DNA of 64,000 nucleotides, from assembly GCA_963677885.1 (NCBI GenBank), contig OY782500.1:1116001-1180000 (forward strand), written 5' to 3'. Under the pieces are notes generated by a model. That model was not told where the DNA came from. It was given only the letters and a program-made list of their open reading frames with translations, and ran no database searches. Source of the stretch: UBA1351 sp963677885. Lineage in GTDB: Bacteria; Bacillota; Clostridia; Lachnospirales; Vallitaleaceae. The position numbers were made by a program, and so were the translations under genes. Positions within the stretch are counted from its first letter, which is position 1; the number at the start of each line of letters is the position of its first letter. Positions 24,712 through 32,590 of this stretch are shown here, piece by piece.

Positions 24712-25085
24712 AGTCGCCATCTGTTCTTGCCGCTCGCTACGGCCAGTTCCTGGCCTACGGTGGCAATCGCAACAGGCCGCTTGGGACCTGAGTCGAATGT
24801 GATAAAAACTAGTCGCCATCTGTTCTGGGCGCTCGCTTCGGCTAGTTCCTAGCCTACGGTGGCAATCGCGACAGGCCGCTTGAAAGCTGGGTCGAATGTG
24901 ATAAAAACTAGTCGCCATCTACTCTTGCTGCTCGCTACGGCCAGTTCCTGGCCTACGGTGGCAATCGCGACAGGCCGCTTGAAAGCTGGGTCGAATGTGA
25001 TAAAAACTAGTCGCCATCTGTTCTGGGCGCTCGCTTCGGCTAGTTCCTAGCCTACGTTGGCAATCGCAACAGGCCGCTTGAAAGC
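24712..25085. repeat. Tandem 99-bp repeat array (3 full units plus a 77-bp partial)
   Basis: Units begin at 24712, 24811, 24910 and 25009, each exactly 99 bases; the fourth stops matching at 25085. Units 1 and 3 resemble each other, as do 2 and 4 (A-B-A-B), pointing to duplication of a 198-bp pair. Every unit holds a small hairpin with a TTC loop: arms GGCCAG/CTGGCC in units 1 and 3 and GGCTAG/CTAGCC in units 2 and 4, a paired base change that keeps the stem. Because 99 is a multiple of 3, frames stay open on both strands (a 33-residue repeat on the minus strand beginning MATSFYHIRP), but there are no convincing start sites and I regard it as non-coding. It lies directly upstream of the GH13 promoter. 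Confidence 0.92.
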
Positions 25086-25102
25086 GGCCTGTCGCGATTA
25101 CC
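25059..25102. repeat. Long inverted repeat closing the 99-bp array
   Basis: The last unit runs into an inverted copy of its own end: arms 25059-25079 and 25082-25102 match at 19 of 21 positions with a near-zero loop. The right arm is closer to the sequence of units 2 and 3 (CGCGA) than to unit 4 (CGCAA). Confidence 0.85.
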
Positions 25103-25108
25103 ACCGAA

Positions 25109-25225
25109 TAGATAATGTATCATCAACAGATAGATGTGCAAGCACCTCTATCCGTTAACGCTTCATTATCTGCTCGCTTCCTTAATTCCGCGTAAATAAA
25201 GAGGACAGCTTCCGTAGCTGTCCTA
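25109..25225. other. Structured intergenic segment: nested stem and terminator-like hairpin
   Basis: An outer stem (AGATAATG at 25110-25117 with CATTATCT at 25164-25171) encloses a hairpin of GATAGA-GTGC and GCAC-TCTATC (25129-25152). A second hairpin, AGGACAGCT with its complement and a 5-base loop, lies at 25202-25224 and is followed on the minus strand by CTTTATTT. The latter could terminate the asparaginase transcript, about 220 bases past its stop. Confidence 0.5.
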
Positions 25226-25441
25226 TTTAAGGAGAAGGTATTTGTTCTTATGGGGTGTAGCAAAAACTTAATATATATATTGTATTGGGGGGGGTTTTAC
25301 AATAATAATTATATCAGCATACTAGCTATAAGTGTGCATAAACATTAAGTTTATTCTTTTTCTTTATTGTCAATTCTGACGAAGGCCTTAATACTCTTGT
25401 AACATTTACTTGAATTTTTAACAAGTAAGCCCTATCAAATC
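25226..25441. other. AT-rich spacer with an 8-G tract
   Basis: No gene is visible between the hairpin and asparaginase. The only unusual element is a run of eight G residues (25287-25294) in the loop of a TATTGTA/TACAATA stem (25278-25304), just after an (AT)n stretch. Confidence 0.5.
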
Positions 25442-26434
25442 TTATACTTTCTTGTAAAGGTCCTTTTCGAAGATTTTTTTGACCTTGTTGACATCTCCTG
25501 TCATTCCAAGGATAATCATCAGTTTAAGTCTGGCTTTTGGACCGGTTAAATTGTCTCCCAGAATAACGCCTAGAGACCTAAGACCTTTTCCACCGCCTTC
25601 ATAGCCATAGGAATCCAGAACCCTTCCTTTTGGACATCTTGACACAATAACAACAGGTATATTCATTTCTATGGCTTTGGCAATTCCTGCAACCATCCGA
25701 GGTGGAAGGTTTCCCCTTCCCATAGCTTCAATGACAATTCCCTTATAACCTTCTTTTAAATAATAGTAGATAAGCTCAGAGTCCATTCCTGCAACAGACT
25801 TGATCAAAGCAACCTTTGACTCAATTTTTTCTGAGAGGACCGGTTGGATATCTCTTTTGCCCCGGTAGTAGATGACTTCGTCTTGGTCCACAATACCAAG
25901 GGGACCAAAATCCATACTCTGAAATGTATCCAGACTCAACGTATGGGTTTTCTGAACTTCATCAGCTCCATATACGGAATTATTAAAAACAACCAAGACT
26001 CCTCTTCCAATTGACTGCCTAGAAACTACTGTACATATGGCAGCTGAAAGATTGGCTGGTCCGTCATAGCCAAGCTCCGACCCATTTCTCATGGCACCTG
26101 TTACAACCACCGGCTTATTACAGTCTAGTATGACATCAAGGAAATAAGCCGTTTCCTCCAAGGTATCTGTTCCATGGGTAAGGACAACACCATCTATATC
26201 TTCTCTATCTAAATATTCTCTAATTTTTCTGGATAAGTCCAACATGACTTCCGGTGATATATGGGGTCCCGGTAATGACCCATAATGAAAAGCTTCAGTT
26301 TCAGCTATCTTCTCTATACCGCTGACTTTTTCCAAGATTTCCTGATCACTAAGGGCTGGAATTGCCGCCTTTAGACGATCATCAATTTTCATGGAGATCG
26401 TACCACCTGTAAAAATAATAGCTACTTTTTTCAT
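25442..26434 (-). CDS. ansA: L-asparaginase
   Basis: Hydrolyses L-asparagine to aspartate and ammonia. The 330 residues contain both active-site threonine signatures: IIFTGGTIS (T12) and VVLTHGTDTLEET (T89-D90 with following K/R region), and the VVTGAMRNGSELGYDGPANL stretch of the family. The absence of a signal peptide suggests a cytoplasmic enzyme. AGGAGG precedes the ATG and directly borders the last copy of a 45-bp repeat. It lies 3' of the nuclease-helicase gene, on the same strand, with the repeats between. Confidence 0.95.
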   Translation of the reverse strand: MKKVAIIFTGGTISMKIDDRLKAAIPALSDQEILEKVSGIEKIAETEAFHYGSLPGPHISPEVMLDLSRKIREYLDREDIDGVVLTHGTDTLEETAYFLDVILDCNKPVVVTGAMRNGSELGYDGPANLSAAICTVVSRQSIGRGVLVVFNNSVYGADEVQKTHTLSLDTFQSMDFGPLGIVDQDEVIYYRGKRDIQPVLSEKIESKVALIKSVAGMDSELIYYYLKEGYKGIVIEAMGRGNLPPRMVAGIAKAIEMNIPVVIVSRCPKGRVLDSYGYEGGGKGLRSLGVILGDNLTGPKARLKLMIILGMTGDVNKVKKIFEKDLYKKV

Positions 26435-26445
26435 TCTTCCTCCTA

Positions 26446-26580
26446 GGATGCATAGTCGAGCAGTAAATCGTTAGATTTACGACCAGACTAGGTTGCATAG
26501 TCGAGCAGTAAATCCTTAGATTTACGACCAGACTAGGTTGCATAGTCGAGCAGTAAATCGCAAGATTTACGACCAGACTA
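26446..26580. repeat. Three tandem 45-bp palindromic repeats
   Basis: Units at 26446-26490, 26491-26535 and 26536-26580. Each contains GTAAATC-NNNN-GATTTAC (7-bp perfect stem) extended by AGTC/GACT arms after a small internal loop. The only notable changes between units are in the 4-base loop (GTTA, CTTA, GCAA) and one base at the start of unit 1. The third unit supplies the stop codon of the helicase gene. There are no spacers between units, so this is not a CRISPR array. Confidence 0.93.
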
Positions 26581-28995
26581 GGTTGTGTATTTGTTCCAAG
26601 ACTCCCAGAATTTCTCCAGTGAGTCACTTAAGTCTATATTACTATGGATTTTCTTGGAATGGAACCACTCAGCGGGGAAAATTTCTTCATACCTTCTGGT
26701 TCCGAACCGCCGGTCAATAAGAAGAACGCTTCCTACATCCTCTGTTGTCCTAATAACACGGCCTGCCGCTTGAATAACCTTATTCATACCTGGAAAAGTA
26801 TAAGCATAATCAAATCCGGTTCCCAGTAATTGTTCAAAGTAATCTTTGATAATGTTTTGCTCAAAGCAAATCTGTGGTAGGCCAACGCCAACGATAACTG
26901 CACCGGATAGCTTTTCGCCAACCAAGTCGATACCTTCACTAAACATGCCCCCAAGAACCGCAAAGGCCAGCAATGACTTGTCCGGGTCCTCATGAGAAAA
27001 AGCTTCAATAAACTTCTCCTTATCCTCTTCAGATAGATTGCGCTCCTGAATCATGACTTCGGTTCTACCAAAATTTCCGTTATCACTGGCGTCAATCAGA
27101 TCATTAAAGGCTTCTATACCCATTTGCAGATACTTGTATGAAGGGAAAAAAATCAAATAATTTCCCTGTTTCATGGAAATAAAAGTCTGTATACGCCTAG
27201 CGATTTCTTTTATACTTGCCTCTCTGTCCACATACTTGGTCGACAGCTTATCATCAATCATGAGATTTAACTTTTCCTCTTCAAAAGGTGAAGGCAGGTT
27301 AAGTCCATAGCTTTTGTCATCTCCTCCCAGAAGCTGCTTATAATAATTCATTGGCAACAGGGTAGCACTGAAGTAGATCACTCCCTGCTTCTCGAGGATT
27401 TCTTCACGAAGATTAGGCCGTGGATCAACACAGAATAGCTTGATGATGAGATCACTCTTACTTCGCTCGTAATAGGTTACATAATTATCTCCATAAATTT
27501 CAAACTTCTTCAAAAAATCATAGGCAGTAAAATAAAAATCCAAGAGTTCGTCCATATGCTCCCACTGCTTATGAAGCTTAAAAATTTTCTCCAACCGGTA
27601 TATAATCCCCCGAAGATGCATTTCCAGTTCAAGAGGGGCTTCTTTGGTGACCTCCTCTCTGGAATCATTGTCCTTCATCTCTTTGCGCATTTCAATCATA
27701 ACCTTATTGAGTTTCGTAAAATATCCATACAAGCGACTATCCAGATCTTTAACCTTTTTCTTAAGTTCCAGTACCGCTTCCTTAGTAATCTCAGAAGAAA
27801 ACATATTTCTGGCCCGGTCAATCAGATTGTGGGCTTCATCTACCAGTAGGGTATACTTTCCTCCGCCTTCAACAAAAAAGCGTCGCAGCTTGGCACTTGG
27901 ATCAAAGGCATAATTATAGTCACAAATCACCACTTGAGAAAACAAGGCCAGGTCCAGAGATAACTCATAGGGACATAACCTGTGTATAATCGCATATTTA
28001 GTGATAATGTCCCTTGTATAACCTGACTCCTCTTCATACATGACCTTAAGAGCTTCATTAATCCGATCATAATGACCTCTGGCATAGGGACACACTTCCG
28101 GATTACAATTAGTCTCAGTATGAAGGCATATTTTGTCTTTAGCTGTTATGACCACGTATTTTATAGGAAGCCCCTTACTCTTAAGAAGTTCTACAGTTTT
28201 CACTGCCACTTCCTTACCAATGGTTTTAGGGGTCAAGTAAAAGAGCTTTTCAGTGACACCTTCACCAATAGCTTTTATTCCAGGAAAAAGCGTGGCAATG
28301 GTCTTACCTGTTCCGGTTGGGGCTCGGCTAAAGAGAATTTCACCTTCTCTAATGGCCCGATACACCCCCTTCATCAACTTGTTTTGACCGTCTCTAATTA
28401 ACTCAAAAGGAAAATTCATTTCCCGACATCCACTGATCATCTCATGTTCAAAACGGTCAATCATCTTGGCAAAGTTAATATAGAGGTCCATTATATGATT
28501 AAAAAATGTTTCCAAGTCTTGGAAGGTCAAACTCTCCACAAAATGTTTAACTGCAAAAGTATCAAGGTCTACATAAGTCAAACGACATTTGGCTTCTTTA
28601 AGACCTTCCCGGATTAAATACATATAGGCATACATCTTACACTGGGCCCAGTGCATAACATTGTCACCGGAAACAGCGCTAAAATCGCCACTAATCGACT
28701 TAATCTCATCAATCAGAGGTATAAGCGCCCCTTCATAGGAGGGAATTACCCCATCAATCCTTCCGGTGATCATAAAGGTGATATCATCCCGCTCAAAAGA
28801 ATAGTGAATCGGCACTTCCGCATCATAGGTTTCGTCCTGTTCCCTTTGAAACCTTTGATGGGCTCTAGTACCATCCACCATTCGTTTATCACTAAGGCTG
28901 ACTGTTGTAATATCTCCCGAACGTAAAATAAAATCAACAACTTCCCTAACGGATATTTTATGGAGTTTTACCGGATCATTCTTCACCTGTTCCAT
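26578..28995 (-). CDS. RecB-like nuclease fused to XPD/DinG-type iron-sulfur helicase
   Basis: An 805-residue, probably DNA-repair, protein. N-terminal PD-(D/E)XK nuclease of the RecB/Cas4 type (about 10-180): H46 in GTRAHQRF, D81 in GRIDGV, E97-x-K99 in IDEIKS, and Q118xxxY122. The helicase part has Walker A APTGTGKT (225-232), four cysteines placed as in XPD/DinG iron-sulfur helicases (C290, C297, C302, C341), DEAH at 386-389, and C-terminal motifs (FSATLLPM, GMFSEGIDLVGEKL, QAAGRVIRT). It likely unwinds 5'-3' and cuts DNA. Its own promoter lies upstream; AGGTGGAAG precedes the ATG. Its last codons lie in the 45-bp repeat. Confidence 0.9.
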   Translation of the reverse strand: MEQVKNDPVKLHKISVREVVDFILRSGDITTVSLSDKRMVDGTRAHQRFQREQDETYDAEVPIHYSFERDDITFMITGRIDGVIPSYEGALIPLIDEIKSISGDFSAVSGDNVMHWAQCKMYAYMYLIREGLKEAKCRLTYVDLDTFAVKHFVESLTFQDLETFFNHIMDLYINFAKMIDRFEHEMISGCREMNFPFELIRDGQNKLMKGVYRAIREGEILFSRAPTGTGKTIATLFPGIKAIGEGVTEKLFYLTPKTIGKEVAVKTVELLKSKGLPIKYVVITAKDKICLHTETNCNPEVCPYARGHYDRINEALKVMYEEESGYTRDIITKYAIIHRLCPYELSLDLALFSQVVICDYNYAFDPSAKLRRFFVEGGGKYTLLVDEAHNLIDRARNMFSSEITKEAVLELKKKVKDLDSRLYGYFTKLNKVMIEMRKEMKDNDSREEVTKEAPLELEMHLRGIIYRLEKIFKLHKQWEHMDELLDFYFTAYDFLKKFEIYGDNYVTYYERSKSDLIIKLFCVDPRPNLREEILEKQGVIYFSATLLPMNYYKQLLGGDDKSYGLNLPSPFEEEKLNLMIDDKLSTKYVDREASIKEIARRIQTFISMKQGNYLIFFPSYKYLQMGIEAFNDLIDASDNGNFGRTEVMIQERNLSEEDKEKFIEAFSHEDPDKSLLAFAVLGGMFSEGIDLVGEKLSGAVIVGVGLPQICFEQNIIKDYFEQLLGTGFDYAYTFPGMNKVIQAAGRVIRTTEDVGSVLLIDRRFGTRRYEEIFPAEWFHSKKIHSNIDLSDSLEKFWESWNKYTT

Positions 28996-29027
28996 CTTCC
29001 ACCTGCTCGTACATATGTTCTATATCC

Positions 29028-29056
29028 ATTATACATTCTCTTTTCCCAAACCACAA
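29028..29056 (-). promoter_or_regulatory. Sigma-A promoter of the nuclease-helicase gene
   Basis: TTGTGG (29056-29051), 17 bases, TATAAT (29033-29028) on the minus strand, about 32 bases before the ATG. Confidence 0.55.
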
Positions 29057-29247
29057 CCTTGACCTCTCCCTTGATCCCAAAAGTCCTCACATAAAAGCTG
29101 ATTATTTAGCTATATATGATGAATTTCTATGAATAATCCTTTAACATTTTTCATACTGGAAGACAAGTTTCCACGAATATGCTACAATACAGGTAGTAAC
29201 ATGCAGTGACTAGCTGATCATAACAATTTCGACTTGGGGGTCAAAAT

Positions 29248-29739
29248 ATGTTAACAATGACTGAAATCATCGGTTTAATACTGCTTATCGTTGTCGGACT
29301 CAATCTGACAGCCAATAACGCTCTAGTAAGTATCATAGTCTCCTACGTTTTCCATAAAGACAAAACAGCAGGAAATGTATTAAGACTTCTAGGAGCAGTC
29401 ATGGCTTCAAGCTCAGTCCTAATCATTATCGGTTATACTGAATATGCCATATATGCCAACATAGTAATACTACTCCTCTTGGCCTTTATAACCATCCGTA
29501 CAAGGAATCGGGCCTTTGCAGAAAAGATGAATGCTAGAGACAGGTTGCTTAAGGAATATGAAGCCGAAATCAAACGTAAGCGTGAAAAAGTTCAGGAACT
29601 CCGTCAAAAAAGAAGACATGACGACGACACACCTTTTGGAACAGAGGGTCAAAGTATCGCCGACATGAAGAAGAAAGCCTGGAATGACGGTTCCATGACA
29701 AGCAAAGATATCATTAACGGTTTTAAAAACGAAAAATAA
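29248..29739 (+). CDS. Small membrane protein with charged cytoplasmic tail, unknown function
   Basis: The 163 residues hold three hydrophobic segments (about 6-33, 43-62, 66-82), then a highly charged helical region (NRAFAEKMNARDRLLKEYEA ... KRKREKVQELRQKRRHDDD, about 86-128) and a polar tail. I do not recognise a family. A GGGGG box 7 bases before the ATG and an extended -10 sequence (TGCTACAAT) about 50 bases upstream support expression. It is divergent from the nuclease-helicase gene and convergent with the GH3 operon, so it stands alone. Confidence 0.75.
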   Translation: MLTMTEIIGLILLIVVGLNLTANNALVSIIVSYVFHKDKTAGNVLRLLGAVMASSSVLIIIGYTEYAIYANIVILLLLAFITIRTRNRAFAEKMNARDRLLKEYEAEIKRKREKVQELRQKRRHDDDTPFGTEGQSIADMKKKAWNDGSMTSKDIINGFKNEK

Positions 29740-29759
29740 TTTTATTCATTTCACATGAC

Positions 29760-29797
29760 AAAAGCAGTAGGAACGATTGGTTCTTACTGCTTTTTTA
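29760..29797. terminator. Terminator between the membrane protein and the GH3 operon
   Basis: Arms AAAAGCAGTAGGAAC and GTTCTTACTGCTTTT (one G-T pair) with a 5-base loop; followed by T residues on the plus strand and by TTTTG on the minus strand, so it may serve both convergent units. Confidence 0.8.
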
Positions 29798-29806
29798 TGT
29801 TTGGAA

Positions 29807-32542
29807 TTATTCTTCATATAAATAGGTATGATTCAATAAGGTATAGCAAATGGCATGAACACGATCTCTGGCACCTTGAACGACACCAACTGGATCTTCC
29901 TTATAAAGTTCATCGAAGTACTTTTCATTGGAGCTTGGCAACATACTTAGCATTAATTCATTACCGTTACGAATAGCAAGGTTCAGATCCATAAATCCAC
30001 CAAGAACTGCATCCGTAGATACTAAACCATCAAATCCCCATTCTTCTCTTAGGACATCTTGGAGAAGGTCTTCGTTACCTCCGGCCCATTTGGTTCCAAT
30101 AAGGATAAAGGATGACATAGCTCCATGTGGGTCACCTTCTTTAACTGCAATTTCAAAAGGTCGAAGATAGATTTCTCGCATTGCCTGCTCATTGGCCCAG
30201 ACTAAGACTCCGGATCTTGCATTGATTTCCTGTTCGTTTAAGGCAAAGTGTTTAATAAATACCATAACATCCTGGTCCTGTGCACCTCTTGTAACGGCTG
30301 CACTCATTTTGCCTGATAGTAGTGGATCTTCACTAAAGTACTCAAAGTTACGTCCGCCTAGTGGTGATCGGTGGACATTCATAGCAGGTGCATACCAACC
30401 ATGGATCCCTAATTCTCTGGCTTCTTTACCAACTGCTTCACCATATGCATAGGCAATATCATCATTCCATGTAGAAGCAATGAGCACTTCTGTAGGATAA
30501 GAAGCAGCTGTTAAAGCTTTAAAAAAGAAGTTCAAACCGGCAGGTCCGTCCAGAAGGAGAGAAGCTTTAACGCCAAGTCTTTCAACAGCAGCGGTTCTGT
30601 AGGCACCATTGTTAACCAATTCGTTAAGTTCTTCAAGGGTGAATTGATCTAAAAAGTCATTCCACATAGGATCATCATAATCCAGTCCCTTAAGATCTGT
30701 GATTACAATGCCATTGTCAACACCTGTTTTTGGTTCCTGGCCTGTACCCTTCTCAGGCTCTTCGTGATAAGCTGCTAAGGCTTCTTCACTGGCTGCAAAA
30801 TTCATATCATCAAGTGACGGATAGGTTCCATCAAAATCGCTTCTTGACAGGTAGGTCAAATCGCCAGCTGCATAATCAAACTGATTTTCTATAGTTGTAC
30901 CTGTAACTTCATCACTTGTATAAACAATTGAATCATCAAGTGTATAAATCACTGACTCAACAACATCGTGGACGTTTTTAGATACTTTTATTTCATAATC
31001 ACCAGCTTCAAGAACATATGCTTCAAGGTCCTTCATATCATAAGATGCCATATCCCTGGTTGCAAAAGAGATAGTAAGCTCCTGACTTTCACCTGGTTCT
31101 AAAAGTTCGGTTTTACCGTAGCCACCTAATTCAACGGCTGATTTTTCAATGCCGCCTACAGTATAAGGAGGTGTGAAGTAGACTTGGACGACATCTTTTC
31201 CGGCAAGATCTCCCCTATTAGTTACTTTGACTTCAACAAGGATTTCCTCTTCATTCATTTGAGACCCGACAAGCTCCCATGTAAAATCTGTATAAGACAA
31301 GCCATATCCGAAAGGAAACTGGACAGCTTTTTCATAACCGGTTTCATCACCTGCATATTTGGTTTCATAATAACGGTAACCAACATAAATCCCTTCTTCA
31401 TATTCCAGGAATGACATGCCATCAATATTGGTATAATCATAATCACCAAAATTCACCGTTGAAGGATGACTTTCAACATCATACACATAGGTATCAACCA
31501 AGCGTCCTGAAGGATTAACCTGGCCAGTCAGCACTTTTCCAAGAGAGTTTGCTCCTTTAGGTCCTGGAGTTCCTACCCATACAACACTCTTTATAGATGG
31601 ATAGTCCTCAATAAAGCCAAGTTCTCTTGCATTTCCGGTATTGAGCACTAAAACAACATGATCAAACTCCCTGGTAACTCGGTCAATAAGATCCTTTTGA
31701 TTTTGACTTAAACGAAGTTCCTCAAAGCTTGCATCTGAAGCTTCAACGCTGGTGTTGGAAAGGACAATTAAAGCCTGGTCTGAATAATCTTTTGCATCAG
31801 ACATCATTTGATCGGTTAAGTAGTCGATAGCCGGTTCATTTTCTTCCTTACCACCAACAATCATCGAAGCTACTTGCATAAGACCTGTCTTGTTTTCACC
31901 TGCTTCATTGGTCTCTTCATAAAAATCATATAAAGATGGATTGTAGGTGATGCCTGCATTGGAAAGACCTTGGAAGAATCCAACCGCACGACTGGCATCT
32001 GATCCACCGGAACCGCCACCACCAATTCTAAAGTTAATGGCTGAATATCCAAATACATTGATCTTCTTATCCATTAAAGGAAGAAGGTCTTCATTATTCT
32101 GAATGAGAACAATTCCTTCATCGGTTATAACTTCAGCCAATTCCTCACCGGCTTCTCTGGCCGCTATAGCATCAGGGCTGTCAGAGCTGATTTCAATTGA
32201 CATTAGTTTGCTGATATCTCCAAGGATAGGACTAACACCAACCATTAAAAGAACAAGAACAAGTCCTACAAGGCCCCATGTAATATAACGTCGTGTTCGG
32301 GTTTCCATTTTCTTAAAAAGCTTTTGTTCTTTTTTTGCACGGCGTCTTTCTTTTCTGTCCATGGATTTAAGAAGAATTTTGTTGTCCTTCTTTTTCTGCT
32401 TTTTAGCTTCTTTATCGGCCTTGATCCCCTCTTTTCTATCTTCTTTAGACATAGAAGATAATACCAGTCGTCTTGCCTTTTTTTCTTCCTGACTTCTGCG
32501 AAATTCCTCTTTCACTTTTGCCTTCATTTCTTTTCGGTTCAT
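29807..32542 (-). CDS. Membrane-anchored GH3 beta-glycosidase with permuted domain order
   Basis: A 911-residue GH3 enzyme with an unusual plan. Residues 1-85 are a Lys/Arg/Glu-rich charged region, and 87-108 a transmembrane helix, so the rest is probably outside. Next comes what is normally the C-terminal alpha/beta sandwich (GIVLIQNNEDLLPL ... GGGGSGGSDASRAV), then a fibronectin III-like domain (FPFGYGLSYTDF ... about 400-560), and only then the normally N-terminal TIM barrel (LLLDGPAGLN ... GGRNFEYFSEDPLLSG ... FIKHFALNEQE), with nucleophile D844 in LVSTDAVLGG. Beta-glucosidases with this reversed order are known in rumen Clostridia. It is 48 bases downstream of a canonical GH3 gene. The substrate is probably a beta-glucoside or oligosaccharide. 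Confidence 0.9.
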   Translation of the reverse strand: MNRKEMKAKVKEEFRRSQEEKKARRLVLSSMSKEDRKEGIKADKEAKKQKKKDNKILLKSMDRKERRRAKKEQKLFKKMETRTRRYITWGLVGLVLVLLMVGVSPILGDISKLMSIEISSDSPDAIAAREAGEELAEVITDEGIVLIQNNEDLLPLMDKKINVFGYSAINFRIGGGGSGGSDASRAVGFFQGLSNAGITYNPSLYDFYEETNEAGENKTGLMQVASMIVGGKEENEPAIDYLTDQMMSDAKDYSDQALIVLSNTSVEASDASFEELRLSQNQKDLIDRVTREFDHVVLVLNTGNARELGFIEDYPSIKSVVWVGTPGPKGANSLGKVLTGQVNPSGRLVDTYVYDVESHPSTVNFGDYDYTNIDGMSFLEYEEGIYVGYRYYETKYAGDETGYEKAVQFPFGYGLSYTDFTWELVGSQMNEEEILVEVKVTNRGDLAGKDVVQVYFTPPYTVGGIEKSAVELGGYGKTELLEPGESQELTISFATRDMASYDMKDLEAYVLEAGDYEIKVSKNVHDVVESVIYTLDDSIVYTSDEVTGTTIENQFDYAAGDLTYLSRSDFDGTYPSLDDMNFAASEEALAAYHEEPEKGTGQEPKTGVDNGIVITDLKGLDYDDPMWNDFLDQFTLEELNELVNNGAYRTAAVERLGVKASLLLDGPAGLNFFFKALTAASYPTEVLIASTWNDDIAYAYGEAVGKEARELGIHGWYAPAMNVHRSPLGGRNFEYFSEDPLLSGKMSAAVTRGAQDQDVMVFIKHFALNEQEINARSGVLVWANEQAMREIYLRPFEIAVKEGDPHGAMSSFILIGTKWAGGNEDLLQDVLREEWGFDGLVSTDAVLGGFMDLNLAIRNGNELMLSMLPSSNEKYFDELYKEDPVGVVQGARDRVHAICYTLLNHTYLYEE

Positions 32543-32590
32543 TATGCCTTCTCCTTTGATTCTATATAAATTCTAAAATTTATTTTACTT

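Noticed and set aside
24712..25104. Open frames on both strands through the 99-bp repeats, including an N-terminal extension of the GH13 gene
   Set aside because: The unit is a multiple of three, so frames stay open by construction. The extension matches only the repeat, lacks a ribosome site, and a consensus promoter lies downstream of it.
25202..25224. Terminator of asparaginase stated as certain
   Set aside because: The hairpin is strong but 220 bases past the stop and followed by an interrupted T tract, so it is kept only as a possibility.
26446..26580. CRISPR array
   Set aside because: Units are contiguous with no unique spacers, and no cas genes are present.
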